Shown: positions 39,073 through 48,630 of the stretch, piece by piece
Layout of the letters: each line of letters opens with the position of its first letter
Position numbering within the stretch: position 1 is the first letter of the stretch
Assembly: GCA_017302295.1 (NCBI GenBank)
Contig: JAFLDS010000010.1
Span: 62,001 to 126,000 of the forward strand
DNA from: Thauera sp.
GTDB taxonomy: Bacteria; Pseudomonadota; Gammaproteobacteria; Burkholderiales; Rhodocyclaceae
Reading direction: 5' to 3'
DNA: 64,000 nt
Made by a program: the position numbers and the translations under genes
Notes under the pieces: model-generated
What the model saw: only the letters and a program-made list of their open reading frames with translations
What the model was told of the DNA's origin: nothing
Databases searched by the model: none

Positions 39073-40316
39073 CGGATGACATCCTCGGAGGCGGCTTGCC
39101 CGCTGGCAGGAAGGGTGAAGGTGCGCGCACCGGCGAATGCGGGGATCCCGCTTTCAAGGTGGGTGGGGTTGGCGCCCTCGAAGTACTGCGCCGGATCTGC
39201 ACGTTCGCGTGGGGTAATGCGCGCCTGCCGTCCAGGGCCGCCGGCAACGCGCTCGCCGCCGAACAGCAGCACGCCGCGGCAAGGCTCGGTGGCCGGCGGG
39301 TCGCTGCGGGACAGCGCGATGCAGGCGCTGGCGTCGGCGCACAGGGCGAAACGGAACTGGTTGCGCCAGTTGTCGTGGTCCGCGGCGCGTTCCGCGGGCA
39401 GATCCAGCGCTGCCGCGTCGGGCAGCTCGCCGACAAGGAGGGCGCCGGCGGGCGCGGCATGGCGCTCGATGAAGTCGTCGTCGCCCAGTCGCGCGGCGAG
39501 CGCGCCGGCAGCGGTGGCGATGACTGCGTCGATGCGGGGGGCGAAGTCGCTGCGTCGGCGCAGCGCGCCAAACAGATCATCGACGCTGATCCACGCGATC
39601 AGGTCGTTGCGCGGCGAGCCGTCGGCGGTGCCCTGAAAGACGTCGAGCGGCGCAGTGAAGGCGGCCGGGTAATCGGCGTCGAGAAAGTGCGCCAGGTCGG
39701 CTGCCGAGCTGTCGCTCCCGGGGCAGCGCCGGCCGCTGCTCGGCGGGCGCGACTGGCCCTCGAGCGCCACGCCGGGAGCGAACAGCACCGCCGCGATGCG
39801 GCTATCCGCGGCAGCCAGCGGCTCGCCTGCGGCCGAGTGAGGCTGGAACTGGCCGGGGCTGTCCCAGTTCAGACTCAGTGGCTTCGGGTTGTGCTTGACG
39901 CTGCCGGCGATGGCGTACCACAGGCAGTGTCCCCAGCCGTCGCGCAGATCGGCGAGGCCGAGTGTCCGATAGGGCAGGCGTCCGATGACGCCCCGCTCGC
40001 GTGCGCCGCAGGCACCGATCGGTGTCGAGCCGGTATTGGCCATGTCGGGGCAGGGCAGGTAGCCATGCCCTTCGCCGGGGTGCCGCTCCGCATAGCTCGC
40101 CGCGTAGCCGATCAGCGCGGCGCGCGCCTGGGCCAGCGCGATCATGCTGCGGCCATGGGCGCGGGCGCGTGCCTTCGCGGCGAGATCGCCCTGGGCGAGA
40201 AGGCCTGCGGCGCCGAGCAGGGCGGCCACCAGCAGCACGGCGACGAGGCCGCTGCCATGTTGACGGACGGCGAGCGCGCGCAGTTGCGCGCGGCCTCCGG
40301 GGTGAGCCTGTCTCAT
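39060..40316 (-). CDS. Membrane-anchored component of the pilus-like system, function unknown
   Basis: The 418-residue protein has one N-terminal transmembrane segment (GSGLVAVLLVAALLGAAGLLA) followed by a large periplasmic part with seven cysteines. GSGLVAVL and ARAALIGYAASY resemble large minor pseudopilins (GspK/PilX-like), but no G-F prepilin site is present. Start ATG at 40316, 4-bp overlap with the preceding gene. A scaffold or tip protein is a guess. Confidence 0.65.
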   Translation of the reverse strand: MRQAHPGGRAQLRALAVRQHGSGLVAVLLVAALLGAAGLLAQGDLAAKARARAHGRSMIALAQARAALIGYAASYAERHPGEGHGYLPCPDMANTGSTPIGACGARERGVIGRLPYRTLGLADLRDGWGHCLWYAIAGSVKHNPKPLSLNWDSPGQFQPHSAAGEPLAAADSRIAAVLFAPGVALEGQSRPPSSGRRCPGSDSSAADLAHFLDADYPAAFTAPLDVFQGTADGSPRNDLIAWISVDDLFGALRRRSDFAPRIDAVIATAAGALAARLGDDDFIERHAAPAGALLVGELPDAAALDLPAERAADHDNWRNQFRFALCADASACIALSRSDPPATEPCRGVLLFGGERVAGGPGRQARITPRERADPAQYFEGANPTHLESGIPAFAGARTFTLPASGQAASEDVIRCLN

Positions 40317-40783
40317 TGGACCGCACCTGTCGTCCGCTCCGGGCGCAGGGCCGGTGTTTCGGACGCTTCGGTTGCGATCGGCCAGCTGTCGCCGACGCGC
40401 AGGCGTGTCTGCGGTGCCGCGGCGGGGATGAGTTCCCTGCGGTCGCCTGGCGCCAGCCTGAGCCCGGGCGGGATGGGTTGCAGCTCGCCGTTCAGCCACA
40501 CGCTGTCGCGTCCGTCGCTGCGTCGCAGGATGCCGTCGATGCGGGCGCGCGCGACAGGGGGCGTGAGCGCGGGCGCAGGCTTCGTTTCGCGAGCGGGCGT
40601 GCGGCGCGGTTCGCCCGCATCGATCGCCCGGCGTTGCGCGGGGGAGTGGAACAGGCGCCCGAAGTCGTCGCCTGCCGCCTCCTGGGCACCTGCCGCGGAC
40701 GTACCGCCGTGGGCGAGAACAAGGGCGAGCGCGATCAGGCGAGTGATGGCGGGAAAGTGGGGAGATCGACGTGCTGGGCTCAT
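40313..40783 (-). CDS. PilP/MshK-like periplasmic protein
   Basis: The 156-residue protein has a signal peptide (LIALALVLAHGGTSAAGA), a proline-rich linker, and a small C-terminal beta domain with the GILRRSDGRDSVWLNGE stretch, the form of MshK/GspB-type periplasmic pieces that contact the secretin. LFHSPAQRRAIDAG in the linker is a motif often seen in these proteins. ATGA overlaps join it to both neighbours. Confidence 0.6.
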   Translation of the reverse strand: MSPARRSPHFPAITRLIALALVLAHGGTSAAGAQEAAGDDFGRLFHSPAQRRAIDAGEPRRTPARETKPAPALTPPVARARIDGILRRSDGRDSVWLNGELQPIPPGLRLAPGDRRELIPAAAPQTRLRVGDSWPIATEASETPALRPERTTGAVQ

Positions 40784-41472
40784 CGCCGGTCCTCGGCCGC
40801 ACCTTGCTCGAGTGTCAGCCAGTCGATCGTGCAGGTGGCGCGAACGCCTGTCGCAGCATCGGCTGCGCCTGCCTCGGCGAGCCGCTCCATCGAGCAGTTC
40901 CGGGTGATCACGATCGCACTGCGTTCGGCCTCGAGGGACGATAGCAGACGCAGCAGGGCGCCCTCGTGGCGCAGCTCGGCGCTCAGCTGCAGCGTGGTGG
41001 CCATCAGCCGCAGCGGTTGGCCGGGCGAGACGGGCGCGGCGCGGCCGTTGCCGTCCAGAGACGTTGAGCTGCCTGCCAGTGCGCGCGGCGGCGAGAAGGT
41101 GGCACGAACCGCGGTGGCGGAGCGAGGCTCCGTTGCCGGAGACAGGGACTGCGCTACCACGCGCTGCCACTGGCTACGCTGCGCCGGCCCGGTCGCGCCG
41201 CGCGCCTCAAGTTCCTTGAGGCGTTCGAGGGCGGGCTGCAGGCGTGTGTCCTGCACTTGCGCGGCTGCGAGGTCGGCGGCACTACGGCGCTGCGCCGCCT
41301 GCGCTTGCTGCAGACGGTGCGAGGCGGTCGATACCGCTTCCCCCGCTGCCCAGGCCAGGATCATCGTGCCGAGCAGCATCGCGCCGATGGCGAGCGAAGC
41401 CCGTCGCCGGATGAGGGACTCAGCCCAGGGGGGACGCATGGCCGCGGAGGCGATCGAATGGCGCGCGCTCAC
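40780..41472 (-). CDS. PilO/GspM-like inner-membrane protein
   Basis: The 230-residue protein has one transmembrane helix (SLAIGAMLLGTMILAWAAG, about residues 27-45), a coiled coil (about 50-95) and a C-terminal ferredoxin-like domain, the architecture of PilO and GspM. It would form the inner-membrane alignment complex with the preceding gene's PilM/N-like protein. Overlaps by 4 bp on both sides. Confidence 0.65.
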   Translation of the reverse strand: MSARHSIASAAMRPPWAESLIRRRASLAIGAMLLGTMILAWAAGEAVSTASHRLQQAQAAQRRSAADLAAAQVQDTRLQPALERLKELEARGATGPAQRSQWQRVVAQSLSPATEPRSATAVRATFSPPRALAGSSTSLDGNGRAAPVSPGQPLRLMATTLQLSAELRHEGALLRLLSSLEAERSAIVITRNCSMERLAEAGAADAATGVRATCTIDWLTLEQGAAEDRR

Positions 41473-42917
41473 CGCCGTGCGCTGCCGTCGAGCTGGAAAC
41501 GGACGCGGGCGATGACAAGGCCGTCGATGTCGTCGCGGCCCCGGGATGCCGGCCGGATGCCGGTCTCGCTGTCGACCGCTTGCGCTCCGAGGCCCGCGAG
41601 CTGGTCGGTCAGCCGATCGAGCGCGTCGTCAGTCGCTGCGGGTGCGGAGGGCAGGCGCAGGCGAAGCTCGACGGCAATGGGCGCGCTCGCCGAAGTGCTG
41701 CGAAGGCGTTGCCAGGAAAGCTGGACGAGTTCCACGCCGGGGCTTGCTTCGAGCGCCGCGGCCACGGTTTCGAACACCGGACGGGTCGGTGTATGGGCAG
41801 CCTGCTCGCGCTCGAGCCGGGCGAGCATCTCGAGCACGAGCTCGGGCGGCACAGCGAGCGCGCCGTGGCGGGCATGCAGGGCGGCCGTCTCCCGCCGCTG
41901 CGCAGCGGATTGCGCCTCGAGCGCGGTGGCGGCCTGATCGAGCGTGCCAGCTTCGGCAAAGCGGGTCGCGGCGAGCGCCAGGCCGGCTGCGGCGAGGGCG
42001 GCGCTGCAGCCAAGGGCCGCGAGGCGCCGCGGCGACGGCCTCGGTGTGGTCGGGCATGCGCGCGTGCGGCAATTCTGGCGCGCGGGAGCGCGCGCCAGAC
42101 ATCGCAGCAGCGCGGTCTCGATGCCCGCGCAAGGTATGGTGTCGGATGCGGGAGGCCGAGGGTCCGCCGGTGCAAGCAGGGCCGTGGCCGCGACGAACTC
42201 GATGCCGTCGGAAAGCGCCTGCGGGCGGTCGCGCTCCGGGGCGTCGACGAGGGCGATGGTGCGCGATGGCGCCCCGGCCTCGGTGTGCTGGGTGGCGAGA
42301 TAGGTGCGCGTACGCTCGATCTCATGGCGCCAGCTGTCGCTGAACGGCTCGATGCCGGGCAGCAGGCGAGAGAACTGCGCGCAGCCGTCGGCGATCTTCG
42401 TCAGCCGCGCGCCACCGCGGTGCTGGGTGATGAGCAGGACTGGCGTGTCCAGGTGCAGCGCGCGCGGAAGGAAATGGCCGAGCAGCAGGGTGGCCGAGCA
42501 GATGGCCTCGAGCCGCGCACCGCTGCGCCGGATCGCGCCCAGCCAGGCCTCGAGCGCGGTCGCGCGCGTCAGGCCGTGCATCACCAGGCGCTCGAAGCGG
42601 CCGCCGTCGGCCTGCGTGCCGAGCCCATGCATCCAGGTGATCGGCGACGACGGAAAGTGGGTGGCGAAGCGTCGCACGATCAGGGCTCGGCGGTCGGCGC
42701 CCCGCGCCCGAGGCAGGGTTTCGAGCTGCAGGCCCTCGTCGGCAAGGTCGACGAGCAGGCGATAGCGCACGCCTTTGGGCTGGCGTGCCAGCCAGTGGCC
42801 GAAGGCGGCGTGATCGCCCGCCGCGAAGGCTGCGGCGCGGACGGGGCCCGGTGTATCCATTTGCCATGCCTCGAGGGCGTGGTCATTCACCCACAGGGCG
42901 CAGAACGGCTTGCTCAT
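41469..42917 (-). CDS. PilM/PilN- or GspL-like assembly protein
   Basis: The 482-residue protein has a cytoplasmic N-terminal part (about 1-270) with a weak actin-like fold, one transmembrane helix (LAALGCSAALAAAGLALAAT, about 302-321), a coiled coil and a C-terminal PilN-like domain (VELVQLSWQRL). The combination recalls GspL or a fused PilM-PilN and links the ATPase to the platform. Starts 3 bp after gspF ends. Confidence 0.65.
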   Translation of the reverse strand: MSKPFCALWVNDHALEAWQMDTPGPVRAAAFAAGDHAAFGHWLARQPKGVRYRLLVDLADEGLQLETLPRARGADRRALIVRRFATHFPSSPITWMHGLGTQADGGRFERLVMHGLTRATALEAWLGAIRRSGARLEAICSATLLLGHFLPRALHLDTPVLLITQHRGGARLTKIADGCAQFSRLLPGIEPFSDSWRHEIERTRTYLATQHTEAGAPSRTIALVDAPERDRPQALSDGIEFVAATALLAPADPRPPASDTIPCAGIETALLRCLARAPARQNCRTRACPTTPRPSPRRLAALGCSAALAAAGLALAATRFAEAGTLDQAATALEAQSAAQRRETAALHARHGALAVPPELVLEMLARLEREQAAHTPTRPVFETVAAALEASPGVELVQLSWQRLRSTSASAPIAVELRLRLPSAPAATDDALDRLTDQLAGLGAQAVDSETGIRPASRGRDDIDGLVIARVRFQLDGSARR

Positions 42918-42920
42918 GAG

Positions 42921-44114
42921 CTAGACGGGAAGGTGGGTGAGGATGTCGTAGATCGGACCGAGGACCGCAGTCGCGATCCACAGCAGCAGGGCGCCCATCG
43001 TCACGGTGAGGGCGGGCTCCATGGCCGCCTGCAGCCGGGCGGTGGCCTCGCGCACGTCGCGGCAGTAGTAGGAGGACACGTTGCCGAGGGCACGATCAAG
43101 GGCTCCGGTCTGTTCACCCACGCGCAGCATGCGTGTCACCAGCGGCGGAAAGAGCTCGATTGCGCCGAAGGCCTGCGACAGCGTCTGCCCCTGCTCGATG
43201 CGTTGCGTTGCGTCGCGCAGTCCGTCGCGCAGCGCCAGATTGCCGGTGATTTCCGCACTCGACTTGAGGGCGTCGATGACGTTGATGCCCGCGGCGTAGA
43301 GTGTGGCAAGCAGCGCGGCGAAGCGGGCGAGGGCGAGCTTGCGCCGCAGCTCGCCCACCAGCGGCAGGCGAAGCGCGAGTCGGTCCCGACGCAGACGCAG
43401 CTCCGGCGAGCGGCCGAGGGCGATCTTCAGGCCTACTGCCGCGCCGGCGATGGCGAGCACGATCGCCCAGCCCCAGGCCGTCACCGCATGGGACAGCCAC
43501 AGCAGCGCCCGCGTCTGCAGTGGGAGCGTCTGGCCGGTGGTGCGGAACAGCTTCTCGAGCTCGGGCACGACGTGGGTGAGCGCCACCACGAGGGCGACCA
43601 GCAGGATGGAACCGACGATGGCCGGATAGAGGGCGACGCGGCGCGCGTGGACGGCCAGTTCGTCGTCGTGCTCGACCATGCGGCCGATCTCGCGCACCGA
43701 TTCGGAGAGCGTTCCTGCATGTTCGCCGGCGCGCAGCAGGCTGACGCAGACCGGGTCGAACGCTGCCGGGTGGTGCGCTGCCGCTTCCGAAAGCGTTCTG
43801 CCGCCGGTAACGTCGGCACGCATCGCGACGACGATCTCGCGCAGGGCGGCGTGGGAGGTCGTGTCGCGCAGCTCGGCAAGACTGTCCAAAATCGGCACGC
43901 CCGCTGCCAGCAGCTGCTCGAGCTGGAAGCATAGGTGCACGAGTTCCCGCCGCGGAACGCGCCGCTGCCACGGGCGCGGGCGGACGGCCTCGCCATTGAT
44001 GAACTCCAGCCCCTGTTCGCCCAGGCGCTGCTCGAGCTCGACGAGGTCGGCCGCTTCCTGCTCGCCGCGCACGGTCTGCCCATCGGTCTGCATGGCGCGG
44101 TAGCGGTAGCGCAT
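42921..44114 (-). CDS. gspF: GspF/PilC family platform protein
   Basis: The 397-residue polytopic protein has the two T2SSF domains (about 60-185 and 265-385), each with its LAALLAAG / FAALLATLYAAGINVIDAL-type motif, and three transmembrane helices. It is the inner-membrane platform of type II secretion and type IV/MSHA pili. It starts 21 bp after the ATPase gene. Confidence 0.92.
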   Translation of the reverse strand: MRYRYRAMQTDGQTVRGEQEAADLVELEQRLGEQGLEFINGEAVRPRPWQRRVPRRELVHLCFQLEQLLAAGVPILDSLAELRDTTSHAALREIVVAMRADVTGGRTLSEAAAHHPAAFDPVCVSLLRAGEHAGTLSESVREIGRMVEHDDELAVHARRVALYPAIVGSILLVALVVALTHVVPELEKLFRTTGQTLPLQTRALLWLSHAVTAWGWAIVLAIAGAAVGLKIALGRSPELRLRRDRLALRLPLVGELRRKLALARFAALLATLYAAGINVIDALKSSAEITGNLALRDGLRDATQRIEQGQTLSQAFGAIELFPPLVTRMLRVGEQTGALDRALGNVSSYYCRDVREATARLQAAMEPALTVTMGALLLWIATAVLGPIYDILTHLPV

Positions 44115-44135
44115 GATCGTGTTCTCCGTTCCGAT

Positions 44136-45944
44136 CTACAGCGCGTCGGCGCCCAGCGGCACCGTGCGCGCGAGTTCCTGCAGCGACGTGGTGCCGGCGA
44201 GAACCTGCCGGATCCCGTCCTCGGCAAGCGTGCGAAAGCCGCTGGCGCGCGCAGCCTGGAGCATTGCGCGCGGACTGGCGCGCTGCGCGATGAGTTCGTC
44301 GAGCGTGGCGTCGACGTGGAGCAGCTCCATGAGCGCGCTGCGCCCCCGGTAGCCGCGGAAGTCGCAGGCCGCGCAGCCTACCGGGCGAAAGAGGCGGGTT
44401 TCCGTATCGGCCGGGTCGAGACCGAGGAGCCTGGCCTCGTCGTGCGAAGGAGCGTGCGGCGTGCGACAGGCGGGGCACAGCCGGCGCACCAGGCGCTGGG
44501 CGGCGATGCCGATCAGATTGCCGGCGAGCAGTTCGGCGCGGATGCCGATGTCGATCAGGCGCGGAATGGCGGCCACCGCCGACCCTGCGTGCAGCGTCGC
44601 GTACACCTGATGGCCGGTGAGCGCCGCGCGCAGGGCCATCTCGGCGGTGTCGACGTCGCGGATCTCACCCACCAGGATGATGTCGGGGTCCTGGCGCAGC
44701 AGCGCGCGCACGCCGCCGGCAAAGTCGAGCCGGCTGGACTCGCCCACCGACGTCTGCCGGATGCGGGGCAGCGGGTACTCCACCGGATCCTCGAGCGTCA
44801 TGATGTTGACCTCCTCGGAGTCGAGGTGCGCAAGCACCGAATACAGGGTGGTCGTCTTTCCGCTGCCGGTGGGGCCTGTCACCAGGATCAGTCCTTCCGG
44901 CCGCGCGATCATCCGCTGCAGGGTGGCGTGCTGGTCGTCGGCGAGCCCGAGCGCGTGCAGTGGCACGATGCCTTTGTCGCGGTCAAGGATGCGCAGCACG
45001 ATGTTCTCGCCGTGCAGGGTGGGCTGGCTGGCGACGCGCAGGTCGATCGGTCGCCCGCCCACCGCCAGGCTGATGCGCCCATCCTGCGGTGCGCGTGTTT
45101 CGGCGATGTCCAGCCCGGCCATGACCTTGAGCCGCACCGCCATCTCCGGCCAGCGCGAGCGGTGCAGGGCATGGGCCTGGAACAGCAGGCCGTCGAGGCG
45201 GTAGCGGATGCGCAGGAAGCCGGCTTCCGGCTCGAAATGCACATCCGATGCGCCGCGCGCCACGGCCTCGGCGATCAGCGCATCGACCAGGCGCGTGATC
45301 GACTGTCCGTCGCGAACCGCGCCCGACATGGCTGCGGCGCCGTCGCCACCGTCGATCTCGCGCAGCAGATCGTCCACCGAGCCGGCCTGACCGTAGTGAC
45401 GGTCGATGGCCCGTACAAGCTCCGACTCGCCGGCGAGGCGTAGATCGAGCTGCGTCTGTGGAGGCAGGTGGCTGCGCACACGGTCTAGCGCCACGATGTC
45501 GTTCGCGTCGGCGAGGGCGAGGACGAGCAGCGGCTGGGACGGGTCGTAGTGCAGCGGCAGCAGGCGGTGCCGGCGTGCGAGCTCGTGCGGCAGCACCGCC
45601 AGGGCGTCGGCGGCCGGCAGTGCGCTTGCGAGGTCGACGCAGGGGCGTCCGCTGCGTGCGGCGAGTGCATCGCGCAGGGCGGACTCCTGAACGAAGCCCA
45701 TGTCCACCAGCAGGCGGCCGAGCGGCAGCTTGCGTGCGCGCTGTTCGTGCAGGGCGATGCGCAGCTGGTCGGTGCCGATGAGGCCCGCCGCGCACAGCTG
45801 CTCGCCGATGCGTGCCGGCGCTCCCGCTTCGCCCGGCGGCGAGGCGGGATTGTCCGCGGCGGCGGGCCAGGTCGGCGCGGTATCTCGCGGCAGAAAGTCG
45901 AGCGGGGGCAGATGCGGACTGTTCATGTCTTTGGCGTGCTGCAC
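44136..45944 (-). CDS. gspE: GspE/PilB/MshE family secretion ATPase
   Basis: The 602-residue ATPase has an N-terminal MshEN domain (about 40-180), Walker A GPTGSGKTTTLYSVL, Walker B-type DIILVGEIRD and the zinc-binding tetracysteine CPAC...CAAC near the C-terminus. It drives assembly of the pilus or pseudopilus. The MshEN domain binds cyclic di-GMP in relatives, so the system may be under that control. Starts 1 bp after the secretin gene. Confidence 0.93.
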   Translation of the reverse strand: MQHAKDMNSPHLPPLDFLPRDTAPTWPAAADNPASPPGEAGAPARIGEQLCAAGLIGTDQLRIALHEQRARKLPLGRLLVDMGFVQESALRDALAARSGRPCVDLASALPAADALAVLPHELARRHRLLPLHYDPSQPLLVLALADANDIVALDRVRSHLPPQTQLDLRLAGESELVRAIDRHYGQAGSVDDLLREIDGGDGAAAMSGAVRDGQSITRLVDALIAEAVARGASDVHFEPEAGFLRIRYRLDGLLFQAHALHRSRWPEMAVRLKVMAGLDIAETRAPQDGRISLAVGGRPIDLRVASQPTLHGENIVLRILDRDKGIVPLHALGLADDQHATLQRMIARPEGLILVTGPTGSGKTTTLYSVLAHLDSEEVNIMTLEDPVEYPLPRIRQTSVGESSRLDFAGGVRALLRQDPDIILVGEIRDVDTAEMALRAALTGHQVYATLHAGSAVAAIPRLIDIGIRAELLAGNLIGIAAQRLVRRLCPACRTPHAPSHDEARLLGLDPADTETRLFRPVGCAACDFRGYRGRSALMELLHVDATLDELIAQRASPRAMLQAARASGFRTLAEDGIRQVLAGTTSLQELARTVPLGADAL

Positions 45945-45945
45945 A

Positions 45946-47622
45946 TCAGGGAACGCGGATCGTGGTCGGGCCGATGCCGGCCTGCGGGGCGGCCGCGTGC
46001 GGCAGGCCGGGACGCAGCGGCGCCTGCGGGAAATTGCGCTCGCCCGGCGCGGGCTGCGTGGAGAGGAAGTCGGCGCCGGGCAGGCGTTTGCGGTAGGCGG
46101 CGTAATCGCCGTTCGTGCTCGGGTCCTCGATCAGCAGGGGGCGCAGGAAGATCAGCAACTCGGTGCGCCGCACGGTGTTGTCGCGGCGGGTGACCGCCTC
46201 GCCGAGCAGCGGAATGTCGCCCAGCAGCGGGATGCGGCCGCTGCCGTAATCGATCCTGTCTTCCATCAGGCCGCCGAGCACGCCCACTTCGCCGCTGCGC
46301 AGCCGCATCACCGATTCGATCTCCCGGGTACGGATCTGCGGCACGCGGTTCGGGATGCTGCCCAGCGAAGGGTTCGGATCGTCCTTGAAGCCCGAGATGC
46401 CGGAGATCGTGGGCCGGACATTGAGCGTGATGTCGCCGCCGGCGCTGACCTGCGGGGTGACGGACATGACCATGCCGACCGACACCGATTGGGGGGTGGT
46501 GGTCGCAGTGGTCTTCTCGCGCTTGCTTTCGTCGTATTCGGTGGTCGAGGCGTCGACCAGGAAGTACACGACCTCCTCGACCACCTTGAGCATCGCCGTC
46601 TGGTTGTTCAGCACCGACAGGCGCGGGCTGGAAAGCACTTTCACGGTGCCGAAGGTCTCGAGCAATTCGAGGCGGATGTCGAGTTGCCCCGACAGGTAGC
46701 TGATGGTGGGCTGGGTGGTGATGCCGGCATCGCCGCTGCCGCGGGGGCGGATGCTCCAGCCGGGCAGCCCGAGGCGAGTCCAGTCGATGCCCTGATGGTA
46801 GGCGTCGGCGAGCGTGACCTCGACGATGGTCGCTTCGATCATGACCTGACGCCTCGAGGCGTTCTGCACCTGGTCGAGGAAGTGCCGGATGCTTTCGTGC
46901 TGGCGCGCACTGGCGCGAACCATCAGTACACCGGTCTCGCGATTGACCATCAGGCGGTGATCGTCCCCGCCTTCCGCTCTCGGCGGGCTGCCGCCCTCGT
47001 CGAGGAGGGCGCGGACGTTCGCGGCGATGGACTCCCAGAACTGGTTCACCGCGCGCGTCTCGATCTGGGTGATCGAGGCGTTGCCGGTGGTGCTGGCCGG
47101 GCGCGCCATGGCCGAACTGCTGGTCGCGATCTGGGTGCTGGTGGCTACGGTGCCGCTCATCGTGCGGGTCAGGTTCACATAGTCGAGCGTGTAGCTGCGC
47201 AGGAAGGGCGCGTCGGGGCGTACCACCAGGTGCTGACCGTCGAGTTCGACGCGCAGGTTCGCCTGGCGGGCGATGCGTGCCAGCAGGGCGGGGAGGGATT
47301 GACCGACCGCATTCAGCGTGACGCTGCCGGACAGGCCGGGATGCAGGTCGAGATCGAGGTTGGCGTCGCGGGCGATGGCGAAGAGCAGAGGCTCGACCGC
47401 CATGTTGCGGACCGTGACCGAGTAGGTGGGCTCCGCCGCGGGCGGCGGCGCTGTCTGAGGCGTTCTTGCCACGGACGATGCCGCGCCGGGAACCTCGCGC
47501 TGGGAGGGCGGCGTTGGCGCGGGCGACCGGGCATGGCCGTCGTGCGGCACCGAGGCCGACAACTGGGCGCAGCCTGCGAGCGCGAGCGCGAATGCCAACG
47601 AGGCCGGCAAGGGTGGATTCAT
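45946..47622 (-). CDS. mshL: MshL-like secretin (outer-membrane pore)
   Basis: The 558-residue lipoprotein has a lipobox ALALAGCAQL, a secretin/TonB short N-terminal domain (FAIARDANLDLDLHPGLSGS), N-domains, and the beta-barrel C-terminus (VLSSPRLSVLNNQTAMLKV, GGLMEDRI, ELLIFLRPLLI). The RSYTLDYVNLTRTMSGTVATS stretch is the form of MSHA-pilus MshL proteins. I begin at ATG 47622 because the lipoprotein signal starts there. First gene of the operon that runs to 37639. Confidence 0.9.
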   Translation of the reverse strand: MNPPLPASLAFALALAGCAQLSASVPHDGHARSPAPTPPSQREVPGAASSVARTPQTAPPPAAEPTYSVTVRNMAVEPLLFAIARDANLDLDLHPGLSGSVTLNAVGQSLPALLARIARQANLRVELDGQHLVVRPDAPFLRSYTLDYVNLTRTMSGTVATSTQIATSSSAMARPASTTGNASITQIETRAVNQFWESIAANVRALLDEGGSPPRAEGGDDHRLMVNRETGVLMVRASARQHESIRHFLDQVQNASRRQVMIEATIVEVTLADAYHQGIDWTRLGLPGWSIRPRGSGDAGITTQPTISYLSGQLDIRLELLETFGTVKVLSSPRLSVLNNQTAMLKVVEEVVYFLVDASTTEYDESKREKTTATTTPQSVSVGMVMSVTPQVSAGGDITLNVRPTISGISGFKDDPNPSLGSIPNRVPQIRTREIESVMRLRSGEVGVLGGLMEDRIDYGSGRIPLLGDIPLLGEAVTRRDNTVRRTELLIFLRPLLIEDPSTNGDYAAYRKRLPGADFLSTQPAPGERNFPQAPLRPGLPHAAAPQAGIGPTTIRVP

Positions 47623-47817
47623 GATGACGATGTAATTAATATCGGCGTCATGATAAAAGCGTTTATGGGAACTGAAAATAGTCTTATGGCATTTTCTTCG
47701 CCTGCCCCGGGGATGCGGCAGTTCGCCGGGCAGAACGTTGTCGCCGCGCAACAGCGTCGCGGGAAAGTCCGCGTGCTCTGATAGACTTGCGAGTTCGAAA
47801 TTAGTTGAAATCTTCTT

Positions 47818-48630
47818 GTGTCTTCATCTCCGACGCCTCTCGTATCGCTGCGCAATGCCCGCTTTGCTTATGGCGAGCGGGAAGTTCTGCGCGGCATCGA
47901 CCTGACCGTTCATCGTGGCCAGGTGGTTGCGATCATGGGCGGCAGTGGCTGCGGCAAGACCACCTTGCTGCGCCTGATCGGCGGACAGCTGCGCGCGAGC
48001 TCAGGTGCCGTCGAGGTCGACGGGCGTGAGGTCGCGCACATGGGACGGTCCGAGCTCTACGCCCTGCGCCGCCGCATGGGCATGCTGTTCCAGTTCGGCG
48101 CGCTGTTCACCGACATGACGGTGTTCGACAACGTCGCTTTCCCGCTGCGCGAGCACACCGAGCTGCCGCCGAGCGTGATCCGCGATCTCGTCATGATGAA
48201 GCTGCAGGCCGTCGGCCTGCGTGGCGCCCACGCGCTCAAGCCGGCGGAGCTCTCCGGGGGCATGGCGCGTCGTGTCGCGCTGGCGCGCGCGGTGGCGCTC
48301 GACCCGATGCTGATCATGTACGACGAGCCCTTCGCCGGCCTCGATCCGATTTCGCTCGGCGTCGTCGGTCAGTTGATCCGGCGCCTCAACGATGCGCTCG
48401 GGGCTAGTTCCATCATGGTGACCCACGATGTGCACGAGTCGCTGCTGATCGTCGACTACATCTATTTCGTCTCCGAGGGGCGCATCGTCGCGCAGGGCAC
48501 GCCGGACGAGATCCGCGGGTCGACCGACCCCTTCGTGCATCAGTTCGTGAACGCCGAAGCCGACGGGCCGGTGGCCTTCCACTATCCGGCTGCGCCGATC
48601 GAATCCCTGCTGCAGGGGGGGCGGCCATGA
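47818..48630 (+). CDS. mlaF: Phospholipid ABC transporter ATPase MlaF
   Basis: The 270-residue ABC ATPase has Walker A GGSGCGKTTLL, signature LSGGMARRVALAR and Walker B LIMYDEPFAGLDP. It powers the Mla pathway, which keeps outer-membrane lipid asymmetry by returning phospholipids to the inner membrane. The start codon is GTG. The stop overlaps mlaE by 4 bp. Confidence 0.95.
   Translation: MSSSPTPLVSLRNARFAYGEREVLRGIDLTVHRGQVVAIMGGSGCGKTTLLRLIGGQLRASSGAVEVDGREVAHMGRSELYALRRRMGMLFQFGALFTDMTVFDNVAFPLREHTELPPSVIRDLVMMKLQAVGLRGAHALKPAELSGGMARRVALARAVALDPMLIMYDEPFAGLDPISLGVVGQLIRRLNDALGASSIMVTHDVHESLLIVDYIYFVSEGRIVAQGTPDEIRGSTDPFVHQFVNAEADGPVAFHYPAAPIESLLQGGRP

Noticed and set aside
41580-43934. 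784-codon plus-strand ORF opposite the GspL/GspF-like genes
   Set aside because: Shadow of two minus-strand genes with recognisable architecture.
45700-47781. 693-codon plus-strand ORF opposite the secretin and ATPase
   Set aside because: Shadow of the MshL-like secretin; no motifs of its own.
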